Source of the DNA: Branchipolynoe longqiensis
Taxonomy: Eukaryota > Annelida > Polychaeta > Phyllodocida > Polynoidae
Direction: 5' to 3'
Length of the DNA: 64,000 bases
Assembly (NCBI GenBank): GCA_030323885.1
Contig: CM059186.1
Location: forward strand, 25,958,271-26,022,270
The notes beneath the pieces were generated by a model, which worked only from the letters and a program-made list of their open reading frames with translations, made no database searches and was not told the origin of the DNA. Of this stretch, positions 54,626 through 64,000 are shown piece after piece. A program made the translations under genes and the position numbers. The number at the start of each line of letters is the position of its first letter. The stretch's first letter is position 1.

Positions 54626-55477
54626 CTGTCTGACTCTCATTTGAAAGCTATCGAAGCGAGTTAATGTTATAACTCCCCGTAACTCACACAGCTCTTACTT
54701 AGTATTAATTTGAAGTGTTAAAATACTTTTTTTTTTAACGTGCAATCTATGTGGACTGCCTCAACAATTTATGAAGTGATTTAGGTTTGTTAAAAACAAA
54801 AATAATCCACTAGGCAGCTTTAAGCACCCCGTAAATGCCTTTATTTACGCTAATCACAATATTCACACACATATCTTTCAGGGATGAAAGATCTTCGTAA
54901 TTTCGTGGATTTGCGAAATCGTTGGTAAATCTGCGATTTGTGTTGTTTCTAACATATCCCGGATGTAAAACCCCGATAAAGAAACAATGTTATTTTAAAG
55001 GATTTCTCAATCTATTACATTATATCGGCATATACAGCATAGTTCTGTAGTTTATTTGTACATGCCAGCACTTAATTTAAAGACCATTTTGTAACTGTTA
55101 TTTCTAAGTACATGTATAGGATAATATCTTGACCCACAGATGTTTACCTGTTATCCATAAATACTAGGGGCGACTTTTATACAAGGTCTATGGAAAATTC
55201 CAGATCCCTCGCCCCCCCCCCCCCCCCCCCCAAACAAAAATGGTAAGTTGGGAGAATAATTACAAATATTTGCTTGTGACATCTAGACCTCTGGTACATA
55301 CGGGACCTGGCCACCGATGTGTGTGGAACCTGACGACACCGCAATATGGGAGCCGACCCGCTATTCTATAACCGACCTAATTACTACTTACATGGCAACA
55401 GGCCAACATACACTCCGGCACCCATCACTAGCTGCCCACTGAGCAGCACCAACCATGTCATCCTCCACCATCGACCG
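54626..55477. other. No recognisable feature; C run near 55211
   Basis: AT-rich sequence, with about 18 C at 55213-55231. Confidence 0.35.
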
Positions 55478-55651
55478 GGCGCGGTGGCCGAGTCGGTAGA
55501 GCGGAGGCCTCATGTGCGGGAGATCGGGAGTTCGGTTCCCGTTCGAGTCAAATCAATGACTTATAAAGTTGATACTTGTCACTTCCTAGCCCGGCACTCG
55601 CCATCAATTGGATAGGGCAAGGACTGGTCTCAGTGGCAGGATAATGTGACT
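55478..55651 (+). repeat. SINE family A, 3'-truncated
   Basis: CCGGGCGCGGTGGCCGAGTC, GGAGATCGGGAGTTCGGTTC, TGATACTTGTCACTTCCTAG; ends abruptly within the core at ATAATGTGACTG. Confidence 0.87.
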
Positions 55652-56042
55652 GCCCGCTGAGCAGCACCATGATTGATTGATTGGTCGAGTGATGTGAGAA
55701 TGGTGCCGTTGTGTTTCAAGTGCTGGACTACAGAAGAATCACCTTCCCTTCATTTGATTCTCCTGATCATTGTCCATACTTTGCCCAATGGCGTGTGCAT
55801 GGTGATGCTAGAAACAAATTGTCTCCAACACTGCCTCCGCGCTTCTTTGAATGTTCTGCGAGCGTGAGCGTTCCCAGCACCAACAATGTCCTCCTCCGCC
55901 ATCACTCACCACATAGCACCATGGCAGGAGGTGGCCTGTACTGGAATAATCATGGACTATGAGCAGCCTATTGTCCTAAGAGCAGTCTCAACACGGCATG
56001 CACATTGCGCTGCTGAGCAGCTTTGTGCAGTGACCCCCGCTG
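55652..56042. other. No recognisable feature
   Basis: Nothing recognised. Confidence 0.3.
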
Positions 56043-56435
56043 CAGAGATGCCAACTGCTCCGATTTTGTAGGAAGACTTCTGATTTTGGCTACTCTCTTC
56101 CGATATTGTGATTCCATGTGCAAATCTCCCGATTTTTACTCTCACCTAAAAAAAAGAAAATTGGCTAATAAAAGTAATATGAAAAACGCTAAATCAGCTA
56201 CTTCCAGCAGCTTAAAGACATCAGGAGCTCAACGTGGCAAGCAGAGCATAGAAAATGACACATAGGCACATGGACGAATACATGGTGGAACTTGTATGAA
56301 AAAGAATATATATTGTATGATTATATTATGTCATGATATATATCCGATTGTCATGTGTGTTGCTGCAAAATAACTTATCTTCCTAATAAAATGTTAAAAT
56401 CTTCCTATTTTGGTCATGCAATGTTGGCAGCTCTG
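56043..56435. mobile_element. Possible hAT-like MITE
   Basis: Left end CAGAGATGCCAACTGCTCCG, right end GTTGGCAGCTCTG: imperfect 13-bp inverted repeats of the CAGAGNTGCCAAC type seen in hAT relatives. AT-rich interior. A clear 8-bp duplication is not visible. Confidence 0.5.
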
Positions 56436-56604
56436 CTACCGTCTGCCGGCAGTGTAGTCAGCGGGCCGAGTATCTCCCTCTGGCTACTTTGCAGGATGCT
56501 TGCCCGATAGGGGAAGCAGCCGAGGCCCGGGAGTAGATTTGTCTAAGGCAGGCGTCCGCCTTCAGAGGGGCGGTGTTTGGAGCATGAGCTGTTTACATAC
56601 GAAG

Positions 56605-58545
56605 AGGCAGGGTGTACAATAAAGTGTGAGAACTAGAGCAATAGGTGGTGCAATAAAGTGTAGGAACTAAGGCAACAAACAGGGCGTACAATCAAATTTG
56701 GGAACTAGGGAAACAGGGTGTGCAATAAAGTGTGGGAACTAGGACAACAGGGTGTACAATAAAGTGTGGGAACTAGGGCAACAGGGTGTACAATAAAGTG
56801 TGGGAACTAGGACAATAGGGTATACAATAAAGTGTGGGAACTAGGGCAACAGGGTGTACAATAAAGTATGGGAACTAGGACAATAAGGTATACAATAAAG
56901 TGTGGGAATTAGGGCAACAGGGTGTACAATAAAGTGTGGGAACTAGGGCAACAAGGTGTACAATAAAGTGTGGGAACTAGGACAATAGGGTGTACAATAA
57001 TGTGTGGGAACTAGGGTAACAGGGTGTACAATAAAGTGTGGGAACTAGGGCAACAAGGTGTACAATAAAGTGTGGGAACTAGGACAATAGGGTGTACAAT
57101 AATGTGTGGGAACTAGGGTAACAGGGTGTACAATAAAGTCTGGGAACTAGGACAACAGGGTGTTCAATAAAGTGTGGGAACTAGGGCAACAGGGTGTACA
57201 ATAAAGTCTGGGAACTAGGACAACAGGGTGTACAATAAAGTGTGGGAACTAGGACATCAGGGTGTACAATATAGTGTGGGAACTAGGACAATAAGGTATA
57301 CAATAAAGTGTGGAAACTAGGGCAACAGGGTGTACAATAAAGTGTGGGAACTAGGACAACAGGGTGTACAATGAAGTGTGGGAACTAGGACAATAAGGTA
57401 TACAATAAAGTGTGGGAATTAGGGCAACAGGGTGTACAATAAAGTGTGGGAACTAGGGCAACAAGGTGTACAATAAAGTGTGGGAACTAGGACAATAGGG
57501 TGTACAATAATGTGTGGGAACTAGGGTAACAGGGTGTACAATAAAGTGTGGGAACTAGGACAACAGGGTGTTCAATAAAGTGTGGGAACTAGGGCAACAG
57601 GGTGTACAATAAAGTCTGGGAACTAGGACAATAGGGTGTACAATAAAGTCTGGGAACTAGGACAACAGGGTGTACAGTAAAGTGTGGGAACTAGGACATC
57701 AGGGTGTACAATATAGTGTGGGAACTAGGACAATAAGGTATACAATAAAGTGTGGGAATTAGGACAACAGGGTGTACAATAAAGTGTGGGAACTAGGACA
57801 ATAGGGTGTACAATAATTTGTGGGAACTAGGGCAACAGGGTGTACAATAAAGTCTAGGAACTAGGACAACAGGGTGTACAATAAAGTGTGGGAACTAGGG
57901 CAACAGGGTGTACAATAAAGTCTGGGAACTAGGACAACAGGGTGTACAATAAAGTCTGGGAACTAGGACAACAGAGTGCACAATATGGGGAGAAAAAACG
58001 CCAGGACAACAAAAACATAAAGTGTGGGAACTAGGGCAATAGGTGGTGCAATAAAGTGTGGGAACTAGGTCAACAGGGTGTACAATAAAGTGTGGGAACT
58101 AGGGCAACAGGGTATACAATAAAATATGGGAACTAGTACAACAGGTTGTACAATAAAGTGTGGGAACTAGGGCAACAGGGTGGACAATACAATTGGAACT
58201 AGGACAACAGGGTATACAATAAAGTGTGGGAACTAGGGAAATATGGTATACAACAAAGTGTGGGAACTCGGGCAACAGGGTGTACAGTAAAGTGGGAGAA
58301 AAAAGACCAGGACAACAGGGTGTACAATAAAATGTGAGAACTTGGGTAACAGGGTGTACAATAAAATGTGAGAACTAGGACAACAGGGTGCACAATAAAA
58401 TATGAGAACTGTGACAACAAGGTGTACTATAAAGTGTGGGAATAGCCCAACATGGTGTACGATCAAATGTGAGAACTAAGGAAATACAGTGTACAATAAA
58501 AAAAACTGTGAACCAGTGCAAGATGGTTTACAATAAAATGTGAGA
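56605..58545 (+). repeat. 34-bp minisatellite, about 57 copies, higher-order pattern
   Basis: Unit GGTGTACAATAAAGTGTGGG plus AACTAGGGCAACAG. Marked variants recur at multiples of 34: CAATAAGGTATACAATAAAG at 56881, 57289, 57391 and 57731 (spacings 408, 102, 340); GACATCAG at 57253 and 57694. A multi-unit block near 56881 recurs 510 bp (15 units) later. Units from 57985 onward are more diverged. Confidence 0.95.
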
Positions 58546-58549
58546 ACCA

Positions 58550-59160
58550 GGGCGGCAATCACAACATTAGAGCTCATGAGGATTGGCGGGCTCTACATTC
58601 TGGCAGCTCACTATACCCATCTGTTCTAATAAATTAAATTAGGATTGCATATTTGCCATATTAGTTGAACATTTGTTTTACTTTGTTTTAAAGCTATCTA
58701 AATAATAGCCCTACCCTTTCAATCAAACCCAAATCCTTGAAATTTTCCATTGATCACCAGATGGATTTGCATACCAAAGTAGAAACCAGCTGGCAGTATA
58801 TAGGGTTTGCTTTTATTTGTGTTCCTTTTAGTCAAATTGGCAGCTGTTTTCTATATTTTGTCATGCTTTTTAGAATGTGTAGCGTCCAGAGGTGGCAACG
58901 GGAAGTCGTGCAGTAAGGAATCCGAGGGCTTCCCTTAAAACGAAGTCTTGTTGGATCCTTCTTGTAGCTATTGGATCCGGTAATTATTGTCATTTTTAAA
59001 GCCATTAGCTGGTGCTATTATGGCTGTCATCTTGTTGTGTTTTACTTCAAAATATAGTATATTATTATTGGATTTCTTACCATATAGAACAATTGGTATT
59101 AGTGTCAGGAGCAGATTTCCCCCATCCCACCTCGTCGTTAATGAATTAAATTAGTGTTTC
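58550..59160. other. No recognisable feature
   Basis: AT-rich, nothing recognised. Confidence 0.35.
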
Positions 59161-59164
59161 TTTG

Positions 59165-59166
59165 TG

Positions 59167-59234
<68 letters not shown>
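59165..59234 (+). repeat. (GCGT)n microsatellite
   Basis: About 17 perfect GTGC units. Confidence 0.97.
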
Positions 59235-59286
59235 AAACTCATAGGTTCCTGTATTTAAATCCATCGTCTAAACACAAACACTAGTC

Positions 59287-59382
59287 TCACCACATGAACT
59301 GTCTGTCTTACACCGGATATATCCTGTGTATACATAACCGGAGAAACTGCTGGAATATGCTGCGCTGGCAGAAAGGAAAACC
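59287..59382 (+). repeat. Direct repeat pair Y, copy 1
   Basis: CTCACCACATGAACTG, CTTACACCGGATATATCCTG, TGGAATATGCTGCGCTGGCA, GAAAGGAAAA. Copy 2 is at 60210-60302. Confidence 0.75.
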
Positions 59383-59475
59383 GCCATGTCAATGCGCGTG
59401 ACAATTGCAACCAAGGCTGATCTGTGTTCCGGAGGATACTATTACTAGTGTAGTAGTCTGCACTGACCTCTCAGG

Positions 59476-59476
<1 letters not shown>

Positions 59477-59508
<32 letters not shown>

Positions 59509-59510
59509 GC
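59477..59510 (+). repeat. (CAT)n microsatellite
   Basis: About ten ATC/CAT units. Confidence 0.95.
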
Positions 59511-59603
59511 TGTCGGTCGCGATACAACAAAGACTGCTTTCATTACTTGACTGCTGCTCTCCATTTAGCTCTCTGCTGTGAGAGTGATGTGCAGTTGTAC
59601 ATT

Positions 59604-59895
59604 TCATGAAAGCTGCCTGCAAAAGTGTTGAAGTGATGCTGGCTTTTGCAAGTTACCAGCGGCACTCTCTCAGGGAGCAAATAGAGGTTTCACACCGGCA
59701 AGAACATGTCCAGACAGGCGTAAAACTATTTGGCCCTGCAGTGGCTGGTCGGGAGATGTTGGGAGTTCCATACATCAACTGCCCTTAATGCTGCCACAGT
59801 GACATGGTTTTCTGTTTTAGGGTTTGCTCCCTTACCCTTCGGTTCTGTTAAGAACCTGTACCACAAGGCAGTGGTTTACAACTCTGCAGGGGAGG
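59604..59895 (+). repeat. Dispersed repeat X, plus-strand copy
   Basis: Inverted relative of 53090-53430: AAAGCTGCCTGCAAAAGTGT, GAGGTTTCACACCGGCAAGA, GGTCGGGAGATGTTGGGAGT, CTGTACCACAAGGCAGTGG. Unclassified. Confidence 0.65.
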
Positions 59896-59939
59896 GGCAA
59901 TACCTGCAATACCTGCATACAACTCTCAGGCAAGTGACC

Positions 59940-60105
59940 ACATATACAGGTAGGTGTGGGTTGTGTGGTGACATCAGGGAGCCTAGGTGGTGTAAAGTAA
60001 AGTAACCGTAATGGTTAGCACACTGGCATGGAATGCAAAGCGATGTGGTTTTGAGTCCCACTCTAGGTGCAATAATTCCCATTTTCATCACCCCCATGAC
60101 ACTAC
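59940..60105 (+). repeat. SINE family B, copy 3
   Basis: CATCAGGGAGCCTAGGTGGT, then a tandem GTAAAGTAAAGTAACC insertion, GTAATGGTTAGCACACTGGC, TTTTGAGTCCCACTCTAGG, TTTTCATCACCCCCATGACA. Confidence 0.7.
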
Positions 60106-60209
60106 TATCAGAAATTGGGAATTGTGTTTTCCCCGACCCAACCCCAGTTGGACCCGGTTTGTGTGGGTGTTCCTGTATGTTAATACAACCCTAGTCCCAC
60201 ACACGCTAG

Positions 60210-60302
60210 TCTCACCACAGGAAGTGTCTTACACCGGATATATTCTGTGCATACATAACTAGAAGAACCGCTGGAATATGCTGCGTTGGCAGAAAGAACA
60301 AA
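60210..60302 (+). repeat. Direct repeat pair Y, copy 2
   Basis: CTCACCACAGGAAGTGTCTT, ACACCGGATATATTCTGTGC, TGGAATATGCTGCGTTGGCA, GAAAGAACAAA. Same strand as 59287-59382; the intervening 0.8 kb holds repeat X and a SINE B. Confidence 0.75.
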
Positions 60303-60318
60303 AATCTCCCGTTATGTC

Positions 60319-61211
60319 ACCGGGCGCGCTGGTCGAATCGATAGAGCGCGGATCTTGCGTGCGGGAGATCGGGAGTTTGGTTAAGGTGCTGTCACATTAT
60401 GACGCAGCGCTCCAACGTACGCCGAAGTATGTGATTTTTGGCCGCTATGTCGTTATGCGTTACCCGTGCATTAGGCGCTCGTTGGTATACGTCTATGTAC
60501 ATCGACGTTCGTTGAGATACGATGTCGTGCGTCAGGGGTCGGCAAAGTGTTGTGCATGCACAAAACTTTCGATGTATGACAATGTTCGATAACGTCTGGA
60601 TTTTATGTCGGACATACGTTATGCTTATGTTCGGCATACATTGATGTATGTTAGACGCACCTTAGACAAACATTATTCACTACATTGCACTACGTTGATA
60701 TATGTTAAAGGGAGTGGGAACATACAGTCCAGGTACTGACAATGTATGGATAACGTAGGCCTAACATACATCTAATGTATGTTTAGCGTTTCTCCAGTGT
60801 GTTTTGATGTATGTAACATATGAGGCGTAGTTCTGGCGATCGAATAACATATACAATGTTCACCGGGGTTCTGTGAACCTACCGTGAGCATAATTTGAGC
60901 ATTTTTCGCCCGGAAGCACGTTAGCCATACGTTGGTCATATGTTGGCCATACGCTATGTACATAGTATGTATACGTCGAACTTTCCCCTCCTAGCCTGAT
61001 ACTCAGCATAAATAGGATATGGCAAGGACTGGTTAGCTCAGTGTCATGATAATGTGACTTGAGTGAGATATCAGGTCATGGTGCTGGCAGCCTGATTTCC
61101 CAGTGGGGCAGCACTATAAAGTCGCCATGAGTGCGCACTGTCACAAGTCGGTACCCATCCTAATATGACCTTAGATGTTGCCAGGACATCAAACTCAACC
61201 AACCAACCAAC
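60319..61211 (+). repeat. SINE family A split by a truncated MITE
   Basis: Head 60319-60381 (ACCGGGCGCGCTGGTCGAAT, GGAGATCGGGAGTTTGGTT), body from about 60989 (CCTAGCCTGATACTCAGC) to CCAGGACATCAAACTC and the (AACC)n tail. The SINE segment between the B box and the CCTAGCC block is missing, together with the MITE's right end. Confidence 0.83.
60384..60988. mobile_element. TWA-type MITE, right end deleted
   Basis: Left end AGGTGCTGTCACATTATGAC after TTA; the body matches 39894-40597 (GTATGTGATTTTTGGCCGCT, TTGTGCATGCACAAAACTTT at 60550). It stops at AACTTTCCCC, about 110 bp short of its sister's right end. Confidence 0.8.
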
Positions 61212-62433
61212 TATTGATTGATTGAATGATTGATTGATTGATTGGTGGTTTCTTTACGCCGTGTCGTCAGCATAGGCCATATTCACGGCGAGAAATGTTT
61301 GTTTTTTGTTCAAACCATCGTTTCCACATGTAAAAGCAGACAATCAATTATGTGCCAATAGACACTCATTAAATTAGAAAGCTCACAATCATATATTTGT
61401 GGTCAAGGGAAACAAATTCCCATAGAAAAAGAAAAGTTTTATTAATAATTGATAGAATCTATTTAGTAAACTATATGAGGTGGTACAGTCCAGCTGCCCT
61501 CAAAAAGGCTAAAATGTTTTCCTGTTTTACCTTAGTAAAAAGGTCATGCATACTGTCTGCAGTGTAGAACTGTTGGCGCAGGGCCAAAAAATCAACGCAA
61601 CTTAGTAAAATGTGTTTGAGTGTCAGCGGGGACTGACACCCAATACATTCAGGGGGAGGTTCCCCCTTGAGCAGAAAAGCATGTGTAAGCCACGAGTGGC
61701 CAATACGGCAGCGGCTAAGGACCACTTGGTCCCGCCGACCTCCCGCATGAGTCTGTGGTGGCTTTCCCACAGATGGTTCAATTTCTTTAAGTTTATTAAT
61801 GTTTTCATCCCACTCATGTTGCCATTTGGATTTTATGTGGGTGGCTATTAGTGGTTTCAGATCAGAGTGAGGGATCAGACACGGTTCAAGATCACAGTTC
61901 AGGGCCTTCTTCGCAGCCCGATCAGCTCGTTCGTTTCCTTGTATGCCGGCATGGCCAGGCACCCAGCACAGGTGGATGTCATACCCATCCGTTGTCAGTT
62001 GGTTCATTTTATAAATGACCGTTGCTAGAATAGGGTGATTCGTTTTCAGTCCAGCAACAGCCAGGAGGCAAGAAAACGAATCACTGTATATAACATAGTT
62101 AGTGTGGTTGGATACCTCAATACACTCCAACGCGAGAAGGAGTGCTCGGACTTCTGCAGTGAAAATTGAGCTCTGATCGGGCAAACGTACACCAAATTTC
62201 TCCCGTCGGCAGACTGCCGCAGCAGCTACCCGGCTTTGGTCTTTCGAACCATCAGTGTATATGGAGAGGTGGTCTGCAAACTGGCCTTGAATCTCTGCAT
62301 GAAGTCCTTGGTACTCGAGTGGATGTGTCCCAGACTTCCTCAGTTCCGTGAGTCGGAGGATAACTGATGGCTTTCTCAATGACCACGGGGGATGTTCTGG
62401 GACTTTGGCATCCTCCAACACGTCCTCCAACAC
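61212..62433 (-). mobile_element. I/Nimb-like LINE, 3' part with (TCAA)n tail
   Basis: On the minus strand the RNase H frame is followed by about 220 bp of UTR and a (CAAT)n tail (GATTGATTGATTGATTGG on the plus strand at 61229), which abuts a SINE tail. The 5' part with endonuclease and RT is missing. Confidence 0.75.
61471..62433 (-). pseudogene. LINE-encoded RNase H plus zinc-knuckle tail
   Basis: A 320-codon open frame to the natural end, but without a start: the first codon is GTG, a stop lies just upstream, and endonuclease/RT are absent. RNase H: Asp61 in IYTDGSKD, Glu94 in FTAEVRALLLALE, Asp118 in VIYSDSFSC, then WVPGHAGIQGNERAD with His161 and Asp171. This would degrade element RNA in RNA:DNA hybrids. 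After it comes a C-x2-C-x7-H-x4-C cluster (CIGCQSPLTLKHILLSC, residues 263-279), typical of the C-terminal end of I-group LINE ORF2. The chain is intact over this stretch, so the truncation is recent. Confidence 0.85.
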
Positions 62434-62673
62434 GTCTAACTATCAGAGATTGGGCACTCCGTCTTCCCCGACCCAACCCCAGCTGGACCCCGACGGTCCC
62501 CGCATTGTGAATGCGCGTCACGGCATGTAGGCTCCTTAGTGCGCAACTCACCAGCCTCGTTCTGAGGAGCATCCCCAGCTGAACGGCCCCTAAGTGCGCT
62601 GCTCACCTGCCGACCTCCACGACACTCCCCATACCCCCACCCCTCTCCTCCTCGCGCACACCCATCTCCCGCT

Positions 62674-62998
62674 ACCGGGCGCGGTGACCGAATCGGTGGA
62701 GCGCGGGCCTCCTGTGTGCGAGATCGAGAGTTTGGTTCCCGGTCGAGACAAAGCAATGACTTATAAAGTTGATACTTGTCGCTTCCTAACCTGGTACTCA
62801 GCATTAATAGGATAGGGCAAGGACTGGTTAGCTCAGTGTCAGGATAATGTGACTGAGTGGGATATCGGTTCATGGTGCCGATGGCCTGGTTTCCCAGTGA
62901 GCCACATTATAAAGTCGCCATGAGTTCGCACTGTCACAAGTCGCTACCCATCCTGATATGACCTTAGATGTTGCCAGGACGTAAAACAACCAACCAAC
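62674..62998 (+). repeat. SINE family A, near full length
   Basis: ACCGGGCGCGGTGACCGAAT, TTTGGTTCCCGGTCGAGAC, core GTGACTGAGTGGGATATCGG, GCCAGGACGTAAAACAACC and an (AACC)n tail. CCCCTCTCCTCC occurs before (62638) and after (62998), but the flanks are C-rich. Confidence 0.9.
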
Positions 62999-62999
62999 C

Positions 63000-63175
63000 C
63001 CTCTCCTCCCCCCACACCTCCACCCCTATTCTCCCCCACACCCCAACCCCTCTCCTCCTTCCCCCACACCCCTCTCCTCCACCCCCACACCCCTCTCCTC
63101 CTCCCCACACCCCACCCCTCTCTTCCTCCCCCCACACCCCGTCTCCCCCCCCCCTCTCTTCCCCCCCCCCCACGC
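63000..63175. repeat. C-rich low-complexity tract
   Basis: CCCCTCTCCTCCTCCCCACA-type sequence, about 175 bp. Confidence 0.92.
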
Positions 63176-63392
63176 CCTCTTCATAGCTGGGCATTATTGT
63201 CTCTGCCGATGGCTGCGGTGCCCGTATGAGGCATGTGTGGTAGGAGTGAGCGGTTGGAGGTCAGGTGTGACTGTTGTACATGTGTTTCATTGCAGTATTA
63301 TATATAATAATATTATATATAATACTGCATCCTCTTTTCAATAGAATGCCCGATTTCATGAAAGTAGACCATCCAATAGTGTTGCCGCTAAA

Positions 63393-63530
63393 TGTGTTGA
63401 GCGCCCGCCTCCCATTTTGGTAGGTCATGTGATTTCAATCCGCAGTTTCGAACCCTTGGTTTGAGTCAAATAAATTACTTAAGAATTGATACTTGTCACT
63501 ACCTAGCCTGGCATTCAGCATTACAAGGAT
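63393..63530 (+). repeat. SINE family A, alternative-head fragment
   Basis: TGTTGAGCGCCCGCCTCCCA, TTTTGGTAGGTCATGTG, GTTTCGAACCC, GAATTGATACTTGTCACTAC, CCTAGCCTGGCATTCAGC; ends before the core. Confidence 0.75.
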
Positions 63531-64000
63531 ATGGCAACGAGCAATGGAATGAGGAAGACCAATTGTCTGCGATTGAAAGTTACCCTGCTTAATCCACTAA
63601 TGTCCAAGAAAAAGCTTTTAAAAGTTGGGTGAGATTGGCCTAGATAAGACTTAGAGTCCTTCCTCTTTGTCAGGTTGGCAGTTGTCATGGCCATGTTGGC
63701 TGGAATGCAATGGCTATATGTTGGTACCACGCCGACCCTGCCCATCTTTTATTCACCAGGGTGCAGCTAAGAGGCTGACGTCGGTGCCGTGTCAGCTGGA
63801 AGGAGGGGAATGTGGGTGGGCCGAGGTGGTGGGGGGTCGAGTGGGGGGGGGGGGGGCAGCGGTAGGTAGGGAATGTAGGTAGTCATGGCACTTGACTGGG
63901 AACTTAGCAAATCGTGCCGCCGACCGCCCTCCACAAAGGGGTGCGCCGAGTCGCGGGTCCGGTGTATCAGGTGTTAGCCTGGACACCGGGCGTCTTCAGC
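63531..64000. other. No recognisable feature; G run near 63845
   Basis: G run at 63844-63857. No coding motif to the end of the window. Confidence 0.3.

Noticed and set aside
56605..58545. CRISPR-like regular array
   Set aside because: The 34-bp units are contiguous, with no unique spacers, no cas genes, and animal transposons all around.

Overview
The window is repeat-dominated animal genomic DNA, and I see no host protein-coding gene I can support. The tyrosine-recombinase retrotransposons, LINEs, tRNA-derived SINEs, MITEs (non-autonomous DNA transposons with terminal inverted repeats) and very long micro- and minisatellites suggest a metazoan, most likely a marine invertebrate. That placement is inference; no gene fixes the taxon.

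Layout. 0.45-7.67 kb: a nearly complete minus-strand retrotransposon (gag, RT/RNase H, tyrosine recombinase) with split direct repeats in the order A1-ORFs-B1-A2-B2, inserted inside a SINE so cleanly that both ends can be read to the base. 11.9-15.1 kb: a second, internally deleted element of the same architecture. 15.5-17.5 kb: a LINE, whose 3' end recurs 5'-truncated at 18.5-18.9 kb. 22.1-27.5 kb: a badly decayed DIRS1-like element with inverted ends. 34.5-35.7 kb: a four-level nest of repeats. 61.2-62.4 kb: the RNase H end of an I/Nimb-like LINE. Between these lie at least 16 copies of one tRNA-derived SINE, a second tRNA-Gln-like SINE, about ten MITEs flanked by TTA/TAA, a MITE family sharing TAGGACA ends, and arrays that include a 1.9 kb (TG)-to-(CA) switching satellite and a 1.9 kb 34-bp minisatellite.

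How the genes work together. The only coherent gene set is the 0.45-7.67 kb element. Gag and Pol appear to be coupled by a textbook -1 ribosomal frameshift signal: G GGT TTT abutting the gag stop, an 8-nt spacer, then a perfect 9-bp stem. The recombinase would join a circular cDNA to the target through a shared AAT trinucleotide. Pol carries one premature TAA, and the recombinase frame has no upstream ATG, so this copy is probably not fully competent. The second element uses the same AAT and keeps complete ends and recombinase, but has lost gag and a catalytic RT aspartate.

Long open frames inside low-complexity arrays (29.5-30.9, 43.5, 47.8 and 49.9-51.8 kb) are artefacts and are not annotated as genes.
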